Assembly: GCA_027618565.1 (NCBI GenBank)
Contig: JAQCEQ010000003.1
Coordinates: 1 to 64,000, forward strand
DNA length: 64,000 nucleotides
Direction: 5' to 3'
DNA from: Planctomycetota bacterium
GTDB taxonomy: Bacteria > Planctomycetota > Phycisphaerae > Phycisphaerales > SM1A02
The position numbers were made by a program, and so were the translations under genes. The notes beneath the pieces were generated by a model, which worked only from the letters and a program-made list of their open reading frames with translations, made no database searches and had not been told where the DNA came from. This document shows positions 27,377 to 34,648 of this stretch, piece by piece (position 1 is the first letter of the stretch; each line of letters opens with the position of its first letter).

Positions 27377-29329
27377 ATGCCTGACCGCGTCATCCAGCTC
27401 TTCTGCCTGATCGTCGCCTTCCTTTCGCTGGCGGCGGGGAGCACACTGCTCCCCAAGATGCTGCGCGTGAGCGACCAGTCCGGGATGCGATTTACCGACG
27501 TCTCGGTGGAGGGCGCACCGCCCATCGTCGCGCTGGGACAGGCGATCGGCGCTCTCCGCGGCATCATCGTTGACTACCTCTGGATCAAGGCGATGCAGCA
27601 GAAGCAGGAGGGGCTCTTCTTCGAGGCGATGTCGGACGCCGCGCTGATCACCACGCTCCAGCCCCGGTTTGGCGAGGTATGGGGGTTCCACGGCCACAAC
27701 ATGGCCTACAACATCAGCGTCCTGACCAACACGCCCGAGGAACGCTGGGAATGGGTCAAGGCGGGCGTGGACCTGGTCCGCAACCAGGGGCTTCGATACA
27801 ACCCCAACGACCTCTGGCTGCACAAGGAACTGGCGTTCTGGTTCTCCCACAAGATCGACGGCGTCGCCGACGACGCGCACTTTCACTACAAGCGGGAGTT
27901 GGCCAGGGAGTGGCACTTCCTGCTGGGTGAGCCGCCGGGGAGCCACTCCGAGCGCATCGCGTGGATCGACGCCATCGCCACGGCGCCCGACACGCTGGCG
28001 GAGTGTGACGCTGCGGTGCCAGGGACCAGCGCGGTGCTCGACGACATTCGCAAGGCTGTCAGCGGGTTTGACAGCACCTTCGCCGTCAAGCCGGATGCGC
28101 AGCTCCTGCGCGCCTACGGGCAATGGGAGTCCGTGCAGGCCAGCCCCACGGCGAAGATGCTGGGGCTGGACCAGGCCTTCAAGCAGAACGACCAGGTCTA
28201 CCGGACCTTCGACCAGATCTTCGCCGATCCTGCCAGGAAGGATCAGGTGGTGATGTTCGTGCGCTGGTTGCGCAAGAAGGTGCTCCGCGAGGAGTACAAC
28301 ATGGAGCCGGCGCTGATGTCGCAGTACACGAGGGAGTTCGGCCCCTTCGACTGGCGCCACCCGCAGAGCCACACCTTCTACTGGGCACGAAAGGGCTCCA
28401 CGCAGGCCACGCGACGGTTTGAGGACGAAGACGACATCTACAAGGTCCTCAACAACGACCGCCTCAACATCCACGCGATGCAGGCCCTGGAGCGAAGCGG
28501 GTTGATGCGGTTTGACCCCTTCGCCAACGACAATCCCACGCGGCTGACGGACCCGAGGTGGATCAAGGTCATCGACAACTACTTCCACATCCTGTACCAG
28601 AAGCACTACGGGACGCGTGGGGCCGGCGGCGACACCTTCATCGACTTCTACGAGAACTTCATGGCCAGCGCGATCCGCGAGCTCTACCGCGCCGGCGACA
28701 TCGAGGGTGCGCAGCAGATCCTGGACAAGCTGGACCGGCTCTTCGGCCGGGGGGGCTTCGTCCCCAACAACAAGTACGAGGCACCGCTGGACGTCTTCGT
28801 CCGCAACATCACCTACGGCGAGTACGAATACCAGCCCGAGGCCGCGCGGAGCGATGTCTACAACGCGCTCCGCCGCGGGTTCCGCGAGGGACTGCTCCTC
28901 AACCGCAAGCAGGTCCTGGACAGCGCGATCACGTTCGCCGAGGAGCTCACGGAGTTCTTCCAGGGGACGCGCTACACCAACTTCGTCAACAAGTTTGGCG
29001 AGCGTCGCATGGCGGACCTGGTCTCCGACATCCGCACCAGCATCGACACGGTGTTCCTGGAGGTCCTGCTGGACCAATCCCAGCCAATCATCGACCGCCT
29101 CACGATCTACAACCGCGCCGGCGAGGCGTACCAGCGCGCGGCCTACGACGCGGCACACGTGGCGCTGCGCTCTGAGTACGAGCGAACGGTGCTGGCCAAG
29201 AGCCTCCCGTTCGACCGGGCGTTCCCCGAACCGCCCGGGATGGAGGCGTACCGCGCCTTCAAGGCCGCCGAGGCCGAACGCGCAGGTGCCGGCGCGAAGG
29301 AGAACGACATGGGGAGCGAGCGCCGCTAG
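27377..29329 (+). CDS. Membrane-anchored helical protein of unknown function, operon-linked to the SPFH/ABC set
   Basis: 650 residues. One N-terminal helix (VIQLFCLIVAFLSLAAGSTLL) is followed by a large soluble domain with TPR-like helical pairs, such as IVDYLWIKAMQQKQEGLFFEA and PRFGEVWGFHGHNMAYNISV. The N-terminus plus positive inside pattern suggests most of the protein faces the periplasm or the cell surface side of the inner membrane. I do not recognise the family. Starting 1 nt after the permease stop, it ends the cluster core; the hydrolase follows 15 nt later. It is rich in aromatic and charged residues and has no cysteine pairs. A structural or adaptor role is the best guess. Confidence 0.8.
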   Translation: MPDRVIQLFCLIVAFLSLAAGSTLLPKMLRVSDQSGMRFTDVSVEGAPPIVALGQAIGALRGIIVDYLWIKAMQQKQEGLFFEAMSDAALITTLQPRFGEVWGFHGHNMAYNISVLTNTPEERWEWVKAGVDLVRNQGLRYNPNDLWLHKELAFWFSHKIDGVADDAHFHYKRELAREWHFLLGEPPGSHSERIAWIDAIATAPDTLAECDAAVPGTSAVLDDIRKAVSGFDSTFAVKPDAQLLRAYGQWESVQASPTAKMLGLDQAFKQNDQVYRTFDQIFADPARKDQVVMFVRWLRKKVLREEYNMEPALMSQYTREFGPFDWRHPQSHTFYWARKGSTQATRRFEDEDDIYKVLNNDRLNIHAMQALERSGLMRFDPFANDNPTRLTDPRWIKVIDNYFHILYQKHYGTRGAGGDTFIDFYENFMASAIRELYRAGDIEGAQQILDKLDRLFGRGGFVPNNKYEAPLDVFVRNITYGEYEYQPEAARSDVYNALRRGFREGLLLNRKQVLDSAITFAEELTEFFQGTRYTNFVNKFGERRMADLVSDIRTSIDTVFLEVLLDQSQPIIDRLTIYNRAGEAYQRAAYDAAHVALRSEYERTVLAKSLPFDRAFPEPPGMEAYRAFKAAEAERAGAGAKENDMGSERR

Positions 29330-29344
29330 CGCGCGCGACGCACG

Positions 29345-30022
29345 ATGCCAGCGCCGTTCGTCCCGCCAGCCATCCTTGCGATTGGCCGCAATTACCCAGA
29401 GCACGCCGCAGAGATGGGGGGCACCGTGCCGCAGCTGGTGGTGTTCATGAAGAATCCAGCCGCGGTCTGCGGATCGGGCGATGCGATCGTGATCGGCCCC
29501 GCGTGCCGCGAGCATGGACCGCAGGTGGACTTCGAGGGCGAGCTCGGGATCGTGATCGGGCGCGATTGCCGGAATGTTGACCTGGCCGATGTCTTGAACC
29601 ACGACGCCGGCGTGGTCAGCGGATTCTGCGCCGCCAACGACGTGAGTGCCAGATGGTGGCAGAAGGAGGGGGCCGGCGGGCAATTCTGCCGAGGCAAGAG
29701 CTTCGACACCTTCTGCCCCGTGACCATCCCGGCATCGCTGGCTTCGGTGGGTAACCCATCAGGCCTCACGATCACCACCACGCTGTGCGGCGAGGTCATG
29801 CAGCGCGGTTCAGTGGCGTCGATGTCGTGGAGCGTTCCGCGGATCGTGGCGGAATTGTCGCGCGATACCACCCTCCTCGCGGGCACGCTGATCCTGACGG
29901 GCACGCCCGCAGGGGTCGGCTCTGCGCGCACGCCGCCGCGGTATCTCCGGCACGGCGACGAGGTGATCGTGGACATTCCCGGCGTCGGTCGGCTCCTGAA
30001 CCCCGTGGTCGAGCAGCCGTGA
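29345..30022 (+). CDS. Fumarylacetoacetate hydrolase (FAH) family protein
   Basis: 225 residues, single FAH-fold domain. AIGRNYPEHAAEMG is the family start motif (GxNYxxH), VDFEGELGIVIGRDC provides the acidic metal ligands (Glu, Glu), and GVVSGFCAANDVSARWWQ and RGKSFDTFCP match the core. LILTGTPAGVGSAR is the closing motif. The family includes acylpyruvases, oxaloacetate decarboxylases and 2-hydroxyhepta-2,4-diene-1,7-dioate isomerases, which cannot be separated by eye. It follows the SPFH/ABC genes by 15 nt, so it may be in the same transcript, but a functional link is not evident. It overlaps yidD by four bases. Confidence 0.9.
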   Translation: MPAPFVPPAILAIGRNYPEHAAEMGGTVPQLVVFMKNPAAVCGSGDAIVIGPACREHGPQVDFEGELGIVIGRDCRNVDLADVLNHDAGVVSGFCAANDVSARWWQKEGAGGQFCRGKSFDTFCPVTIPASLASVGNPSGLTITTTLCGEVMQRGSVASMSWSVPRIVAELSRDTTLLAGTLILTGTPAGVGSARTPPRYLRHGDEVIVDIPGVGRLLNPVVEQP

Positions 30023-30237
30023 GCATCGCCGCGCGAATGATGGTGCTGCTCATCCGCGCGTATCAGCTCACGCTCTCCCCAATCATCGGTCGTTCATGCC
30101 GGTTTCAGCCGACCTGCTCGCGGTACGGTGCGGAGGCGATCTCGAGCCACGGCGCGATCCGTGGAGGGTGGCTGACTGTCCGCCGCGTCTGCCGATGCCA
30201 CCCCTGGGGCGGGTCTGGCCACGATCCCGTCCCCTGA
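30019..30237 (+). CDS. yidD: Membrane protein insertion efficiency factor YidD
   Basis: 72 residues starting at GTG 30019, in a GTGA overlap with the FAH-family gene. The sequence MMVLLIRAYQLTLSPIIGRS, then CRFQPTCSRYGAEAI and GGWLTVRRVCRCHPWGGSGHDPVP (residues 26-72), is the YidD signature: a membrane-binding helix, the PTCS-Y motif and the RCHPWGxxGxDPVP end. YidD aids YidC-dependent insertion. In most bacteria the order is rpmH-rnpA-yidD-yidC on one strand; here yidD faces rnpA tail-to-tail, and rpmH and yidC are absent. A longer reading through 29785 is a shadow of the FAH gene. Confidence 0.94.
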   Translation: MSIAARMMVLLIRAYQLTLSPIIGRSCRFQPTCSRYGAEAISSHGAIRGGWLTVRRVCRCHPWGGSGHDPVP

Positions 30238-30262
30238 GATTCCTCCGGCGCCCGGGAGTGCC

Positions 30263-30670
30263 CTAGGACTCGGAGTCGATCGGCGCGGGCGTGTCGCTTC
30301 CGGCCCACAGCCGCCTGGCCAACGACGGCACGGATTCTTGGAAGAGCTGAGTGGCCTCGCCAAGGCTTGGCCGATCCCTCGGCGCGTCGGCGCGAAGCCG
30401 ACAGACCACCACGAGATCCATCCCGGCGGGGAGTTGCGCGCGGGTGAGGCGAAACCCCTCGCGGAGCAGTCGCTTGATCCGGTTCCGACGGACGGCTGGA
30501 CCGCATCGGCGGCTGACGCTCAGGCCAAGCCGATTGAATGGCAGGCCATTGGCGACGGCGTGCACCACGAACACCCCGGCGTCGCGACGAAGGCCGTGGT
30601 CATAGGCCCGGCGGAAGTCATCTCCGCGCTTGACCCGATGCTGCGAACGGAACCGGCAATCGTGGCTCAT
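30263..30670 (-). CDS. rnpA: Ribonuclease P protein component
   Basis: 135 residues. The basic protein subunit that assists RNase P RNA in tRNA 5' maturation. The RNR signature is present in RRCGPAVRRNRIKRLLREGFR, with the start block FRSQHRVKRGDDFRRAYDHG typical of the family. The last 30 residues are a poorly conserved tail. The ATG at 30670 overlaps the stop of the CLC gene (ATGA), so translation is probably coupled to a chloride channel gene rather than rpmH. It converges with yidD, 25 nt apart. Confidence 0.94.
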   Translation of the reverse strand: MSHDCRFRSQHRVKRGDDFRRAYDHGLRRDAGVFVVHAVANGLPFNRLGLSVSRRCGPAVRRNRIKRLLREGFRLTRAQLPAGMDLVVVCRLRADAPRDRPSLGEATQLFQESVPSLARRLWAGSDTPAPIDSES

Positions 30671-32469
30671 GCTTGTGCCAGGGCCTTCTGGTAGGCCTTC
30701 ATCACCTGTTGGCGCGAGATCAGCCCACGCGGGATGTTGGAGCGCCGGTCCACGATGGGGAGGCTCTGCGCATCAGTGGCGGAGAAGGCCTCGAAGGCGA
30801 TGTCCAGCGTGTCGTCCCCGCGGAGCGGCTGCTGTTCTCGCATGAGTTCATGGACATAGAGCAACGGGGCGGCCTCGCGGTAGGCAAAGGCCGCACGCAG
30901 GTCCGGTGCGGCCACCATGCCGACATACCTGCCATCGGTGTCGACGACGATGCAGTCCCAGTCGCCGGTCCGCTCCGCGTTGAGGAGCAGTTCAGCCACG
31001 GTGGCGTGGCGAGAGATCGGGTGGGCCTCTTGGACGAAAAGGTCGCCGACCCGCACGCGCCGGAGGACCGACATGTCGATGCTGCTCCCCAGTTTCAGGC
31101 CAAGCCGGTCGATCTCTCCCGTGTAGACGCTGTGGGTGGAGACGAGCCGCGAGAAGAGCGTGCTGAGCACCGTGACCATGAGCAATGGAAGCATCACCGA
31201 GTAATTCCTGGTGATCTCGTAGGCCAGCATGACCCCCGTCAGCGGGGCGTGGGATCCGCCCGCTACAAACGCTGCCATCCCAATCACGGCGCAGAGCACG
31301 GGATTCACATCGGGGAGTGGCGTGTACGCGTTCAGGAAGACGCCGCAGAGTGCACCCGAAACCGCGCCAAGGACCAGCGAGGGCGCGAAGAGCCCACCGC
31401 AGGCTCCGGATCCGATGGTGAGACATGTAGCCACCGCCTTCGCCGCCAGGAGGAGTGTGAGCATCCTCACGATGGGCCACGCTTCCTGCCCGTCCCTGAT
31501 CTCCGTGCGTTCGCTGCTGCACCAGGCGCTGATCGTGGAGTATCCGTTCCCAAAGAAGGGCGGGAAGGCGTGCGAGTCGTGTGCGGTGCACCACAGCCAT
31601 CCCAACCCCGCCAGCAAGAGTGCGCCGACCGCAGGCCGGACGAGTGCTGGCACCTTCAGCCTTGCGAAGAGTCGCGCGCTTTGCTCCAGCATCCGGACAA
31701 ACCAGCCTCCGCAGAGGCCGACAACGACTCCCAGAATCACCATCGAGGGAATCTCGTCCAGCTCAAAGAAGAACCCGTCGAACTGGGATGGCCCGACACC
31801 AAAGATCGGTTCGTTGCTGGCGCGAAGCGCCTGTGCCGTCGCAGCACCCATCACGCTGGCCACGACGATGGGAGCCATCATCCGAAGCGAGAAGTCCCTC
31901 AGCAGCACTTCCAGCACGAAGAACACGCCTGTCAACGGAGCGTTGAAGACGGCGGCCAGTCCGGCGGCCGCGCCGCAGCCCAGGAGCGTGGTCCGCTGCA
32001 TGGTGTCCACTCGGAGGAAGTGAGCGACCTGGCTCCCCACGGCGGCGCCGACAGACACGATGGGTCCTTCCGGCCCCGCCGAGCCGCCGGACCCGATGGT
32101 GCAGGTGGAGCCGATCCACTGCTTGATCCCAAGCGATGCTGGGATCCGGCTCTGCAGGCGGTTGACCGCCCAGATGATCTGCCCGATGCCGTGGGCCTGG
32201 ATCGGGCTGGCGATGAGCGCAAAGATCAGCCCCGATCCGAGCGCGCCGACGATCGGTGCCGCCAACATCATTGCGAATCCCGCTTCCCCGGACATCCCCA
32301 AGGCCTGAGTCTTGTGCTCCAGCCAGGTGATGGGGACCATATAGGCCAGCGCCAAGGCGCCAACCGCAAGCCCGATAAGTGCGCCGACGATGACCCCCTC
32401 CCAGTCAGGGCCTGGCATCCACCGGCGCAGGGTGGCTCGAAGGCGAGTATTGAGGGCAGGAATCGGCAT
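30667..32469 (-). CDS. Chloride channel/transporter of the CLC family with C-terminal CBS pair
   Basis: 600 residues. CLC core: GSGGSAGPEGPIVSVGA with the gating Glu at E134, APLTGVFFVLEVLLRDF, GSGACGGLFAPSLVLGA (the GxFxP loop) and GSHAPLTGVMLAYEI. Two CBS domains follow at about 475-600. The position of the internal proton glutamate in exchangers (the second Glu of IIEEM in E. coli ClcA) is Val188 here (LEV), as in vertebrate ClC channels. I therefore infer channel-like or altered transport rather than a strict 2Cl-/H+ exchange. The ATG at 32469 precedes the first helix; the in-frame 32529 start adds 20 residues over the rpoZ promoter. rnpA overlaps its end. Confidence 0.93.
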   Translation of the reverse strand: MPIPALNTRLRATLRRWMPGPDWEGVIVGALIGLAVGALALAYMVPITWLEHKTQALGMSGEAGFAMMLAAPIVGALGSGLIFALIASPIQAHGIGQIIWAVNRLQSRIPASLGIKQWIGSTCTIGSGGSAGPEGPIVSVGAAVGSQVAHFLRVDTMQRTTLLGCGAAAGLAAVFNAPLTGVFFVLEVLLRDFSLRMMAPIVVASVMGAATAQALRASNEPIFGVGPSQFDGFFFELDEIPSMVILGVVVGLCGGWFVRMLEQSARLFARLKVPALVRPAVGALLLAGLGWLWCTAHDSHAFPPFFGNGYSTISAWCSSERTEIRDGQEAWPIVRMLTLLLAAKAVATCLTIGSGACGGLFAPSLVLGAVSGALCGVFLNAYTPLPDVNPVLCAVIGMAAFVAGGSHAPLTGVMLAYEITRNYSVMLPLLMVTVLSTLFSRLVSTHSVYTGEIDRLGLKLGSSIDMSVLRRVRVGDLFVQEAHPISRHATVAELLLNAERTGDWDCIVVDTDGRYVGMVAAPDLRAAFAYREAAPLLYVHELMREQQPLRGDDTLDIAFEAFSATDAQSLPIVDRRSNIPRGLISRQQVMKAYQKALAQA

Positions 32470-32484
32470 CGGCGGCCCACGCCA

Positions 32485-32513
32485 TTTCGGGAACGCGGGA
32501 GTTGGGTTATACT
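32485..32513 (+). promoter_or_regulatory. Candidate rpoZ promoter
   Basis: TATACT at 32508-32513 is a good sigma70-type -10, 40 nt before the GTG of rpoZ. The -35 position (32485-32490, TTTCGG, 17-nt spacing) is weak. On the opposite strand the same bases read TATAAC (32511-32506), a possible -10 for the divergent CLC gene. Confidence 0.45.
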
Positions 32514-32553
32514 GCCCGGCTTTCCCCAACCGCCCAACCCCACGGAGCCACGC

Positions 32554-32784
32554 GTGATTGAAGTCCTAAAGAGCGATGACATCGTCAAGAAGTTTGGTGG
32601 TCGATTCAAACTGACGGCACTCATCCAGCGGCGGCTGCAAGAGTTGGTCGGTGGAGCCCGCCCGCTCGTGGATCGCGAAGGTCGCAGCGACCTTGAGGTG
32701 GTCATCGAAGAGATTCGGCAGGACAAGATCACCATTGACTGGGAAGCCTCGGAGCTGGACGCACCAACTAAGCCCGGCCGCTAG
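32554..32784 (+). CDS. rpoZ: DNA-directed RNA polymerase omega subunit
   Basis: 76 residues, starting at GTG 32554 with GGAG 6 nt upstream. Omega helps assemble the beta' subunit into RNA polymerase. The family core is KKFGGRFKLTALIQRRLQEL followed by ARPLV and EVVIEEIRQDKI. This matches the N/RFxLVxLAxxRARQL pattern of RpoZ with divergence. Length is typical for the short form. It is divergent from the CLC gene, and about 100 nt upstream of the secreted Cys-repeat gene. I am confident of the family, with some allowance for divergence at the N-terminus. Confidence 0.85.
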   Translation: MIEVLKSDDIVKKFGGRFKLTALIQRRLQELVGGARPLVDREGRSDLEVVIEEIRQDKITIDWEASELDAPTKPGR

Positions 32785-32837
32785 GGATAATCCCCCCGAT
32801 TTCCTCAACCAATTCCGGGTTTGCGAGCAACAATTCC

Positions 32838-32865
32838 TTGCGGAAGTCTGGGGAACGGCTATTGT
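32838..32865 (+). promoter_or_regulatory. Candidate promoter for the Cys-repeat secreted protein
   Basis: TTGCGG at 32838-32843 and TATTGT at 32860-32865 are separated by 16 nt and sit 19 nt upstream of the ATG at 32885. The Shine-Dalgarno motif AAGGAG lies at 32872-32877. The short leader fits a strongly translated secreted protein. Confidence 0.45.
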
Positions 32866-32884
32866 CTTTCCAAGGAGATCCTGC

Positions 32885-34465
32885 ATGCGCGCGATGATTG
32901 CTTCCATCACGGCTTTGTCTGGTTCGTTCGCGTCGGTCGTCGCCATGGCGGATACTGGTTCCGTGCTGGCGACCGGGACTCGCATTCGGGAGGAACTCAC
33001 CATGATCAGCGACCCGGCGATCATGACCATCAACCTGACGCCCGCGATTGCGGCGGCACGGGATCGCGCTCGCCAGGAGCGTGGTGGTGCGGGTGCGGGC
33101 GGGGGGGCGCAGAGTGGTGCGCAGGACGGCGGCATTGCGGGCTTCTGTGACCCGATCACCGTCGCTCACACCGATTCCACCTTTGGTGGCGGGCAGTACA
33201 CCATGCAGGCGGGCTTTGCGCAGGAGGAGGCTTTGGGGGTGTCCTTCACCGTCGATGCAGCCCACTTCCCGATCAAGGTGGACCAGCTCGATGTCCTGTT
33301 CGTGACGTACAGCGCCACGGCCCAGACGACGACCGAGTGGTCAGTCCTCCTCTACGAAGGGAATCCAACCGCAGGAGCCTCCTTTGTGTTCTCCAGCGAC
33401 GGCACGATCCTGCCTCACTTGGTGATGCCTCCGGGCTCCACGGGCATGATCATCCAGTTCGTGGTCGATCCCGGCGACCCTGACCAGATCTACCTGGACA
33501 ACTCGGGATCGGCGACATGGTCATTCGCGTTCCGGATCGATCAGCACAACAACCAGACGCAGAATCCCTGCCTCTACTCGCCGCCGACCAGCAGCAACGC
33601 GTTCCCCGCGACCGACACCAGCGGGCTGGCGCAGCCATCTCGAAACTGGCTCTACGCCGTGAACTGCGGCGGCTTCGGCTGTCCGGCCGGCTGGACCACG
33701 TTCCAGTCGCTTCCCACCATGTGTCGCCCATCCGGCGACTGGGTGATGCGAGGCTTCTACACGCCGATCGAGTGCGGTGGCTCCCAGGTGCCGGGGGCGT
33801 GCTGCATCGAGACATCGTGCCTCCAGCTGACGGAGAAGGAGTGCGCGCTTGCAGCAGGGAACTTCACCGCGGAGGGCACGCCGTGCACGGCCTCGACCTG
33901 CCAGACTTCGTCCACCGTTCCGTGTTGCTTCGCCGCCACGGGCGGTTGCGTGGAACTCAGCCCCGGCAACTGCGCCGCGGCCGGCGGCGTCGCTGGACCG
34001 GCGGGTGTTCTCTGCACGCAGCACATCTGCTTCCCGGAGGGCGCGTGCTGCCTGCCGAGCGGCAGTTGTGTCGGTGGTGTCAGCCCCCAGGAATGCGCCG
34101 CCATGAGCGGAGTCTTCCAAGGCGACGGCACCTCGTGCGCCTCCACGAATTGTCCACAGCCGATGGGAGCGTCCTGCTTCTCCAATGGATTCTGCCTCGT
34201 GCTGACCCAAGCGCAGGCGACGTCTGCCGGTGCAGCATGGCAGGGGGCAGGCACGAACTGCGCCGATGGCAATGGCAACGGCACGGCCGATGCCTGCGAA
34301 CAGTCGGACCCCGCCGACATCAACGGTGACGGGCTGATCAACGGTCAGGACCTCGCGCTCCTCCTGGGATCCTGGGGGGCGGCGGACGCGGACGCAGACA
34401 TCGACGGCAATGGGACCGTTGGTGGCGAGGACCTCGCTGCGCTCTTGGGCGGCTGGACAGGCTGA
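32885..34465 (+). CDS. Secreted protein with tandem Cys-rich repeats and dockerin-like C-terminus
   Basis: 526 residues. The start at 32885 is decided by AAGGAG 7 nt upstream and a Sec signal peptide ending near AMA (residue 22). A domain of about 270 residues follows with no recognised family. Residues about 295-465 hold four tandem units of about 38-40 residues with the pattern GACC..G.C......C.....G.F...GT.C....C, spanning GACCIETSCLQLTEKEC to GASCFSNGFCLVLTQ. The last 50 residues are a dockerin-like module: DINGDGLINGQDLALLLGSW, then DADIDGNGTVGGEDLAALLGGWTG (here cut into two quotations). Such tails are common in exported planctomycete proteins and imply calcium binding. Function unknown. 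Confidence 0.85.
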   Translation: MRAMIASITALSGSFASVVAMADTGSVLATGTRIREELTMISDPAIMTINLTPAIAAARDRARQERGGAGAGGGAQSGAQDGGIAGFCDPITVAHTDSTFGGGQYTMQAGFAQEEALGVSFTVDAAHFPIKVDQLDVLFVTYSATAQTTTEWSVLLYEGNPTAGASFVFSSDGTILPHLVMPPGSTGMIIQFVVDPGDPDQIYLDNSGSATWSFAFRIDQHNNQTQNPCLYSPPTSSNAFPATDTSGLAQPSRNWLYAVNCGGFGCPAGWTTFQSLPTMCRPSGDWVMRGFYTPIECGGSQVPGACCIETSCLQLTEKECALAAGNFTAEGTPCTASTCQTSSTVPCCFAATGGCVELSPGNCAAAGGVAGPAGVLCTQHICFPEGACCLPSGSCVGGVSPQECAAMSGVFQGDGTSCASTNCPQPMGASCFSNGFCLVLTQAQATSAGAAWQGAGTNCADGNGNGTADACEQSDPADINGDGLINGQDLALLLGSWGAADADADIDGNGTVGGEDLAALLGGWTG

Positions 34466-34528
34466 ATCGAACCTGCGATACTGCCCAATCGTCCTTCGCT
34501 GCCATCACTCCCGGTGGTCGCTGGTCGT

Positions 34529-34616
34529 GGAGAGATGGCCGAGTGGTTGAAGGCGCCAGTCTCGAAAACTGGTATGGGGCTCGTCCTCATCGTGGGTTCG
34601 AATCCCACTCTCTCCG
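34529..34616 (+). tRNA. tRNA-Ser (anticodon CGA)
   Basis: An 88-nt type II tRNA with an acceptor stem GGAGAGA/TCTCTCC, a D-arm with GGTTGAAGG, an anticodon stem CCAGT/ACTGG with loop CTCGAAA (CGA at 34563-34565), a long variable arm and T-arm GTGGGTTCGAATCCCAC. It decodes UCG. No 3' CCA is encoded (the next bases are GCTCG). Confidence 0.95.
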
Positions 34617-34648
34617 CTCGACTCCCCGGGTGCCTTCCATCGCGCTGT

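Noticed and set aside
27248-29683. Minus-strand ORF of 811 codons opposite the SPFH-operon unknown protein
   Set aside because: The plus strand has a well-spaced operon start and a membrane anchor; the minus reading spans several genes and lacks a start context.
34529-34616. tRNA-Ser genes as phage or island attachment sites
   Set aside because: No integrase, no repeated 3' tRNA fragment and ordinary core genes on both sides.
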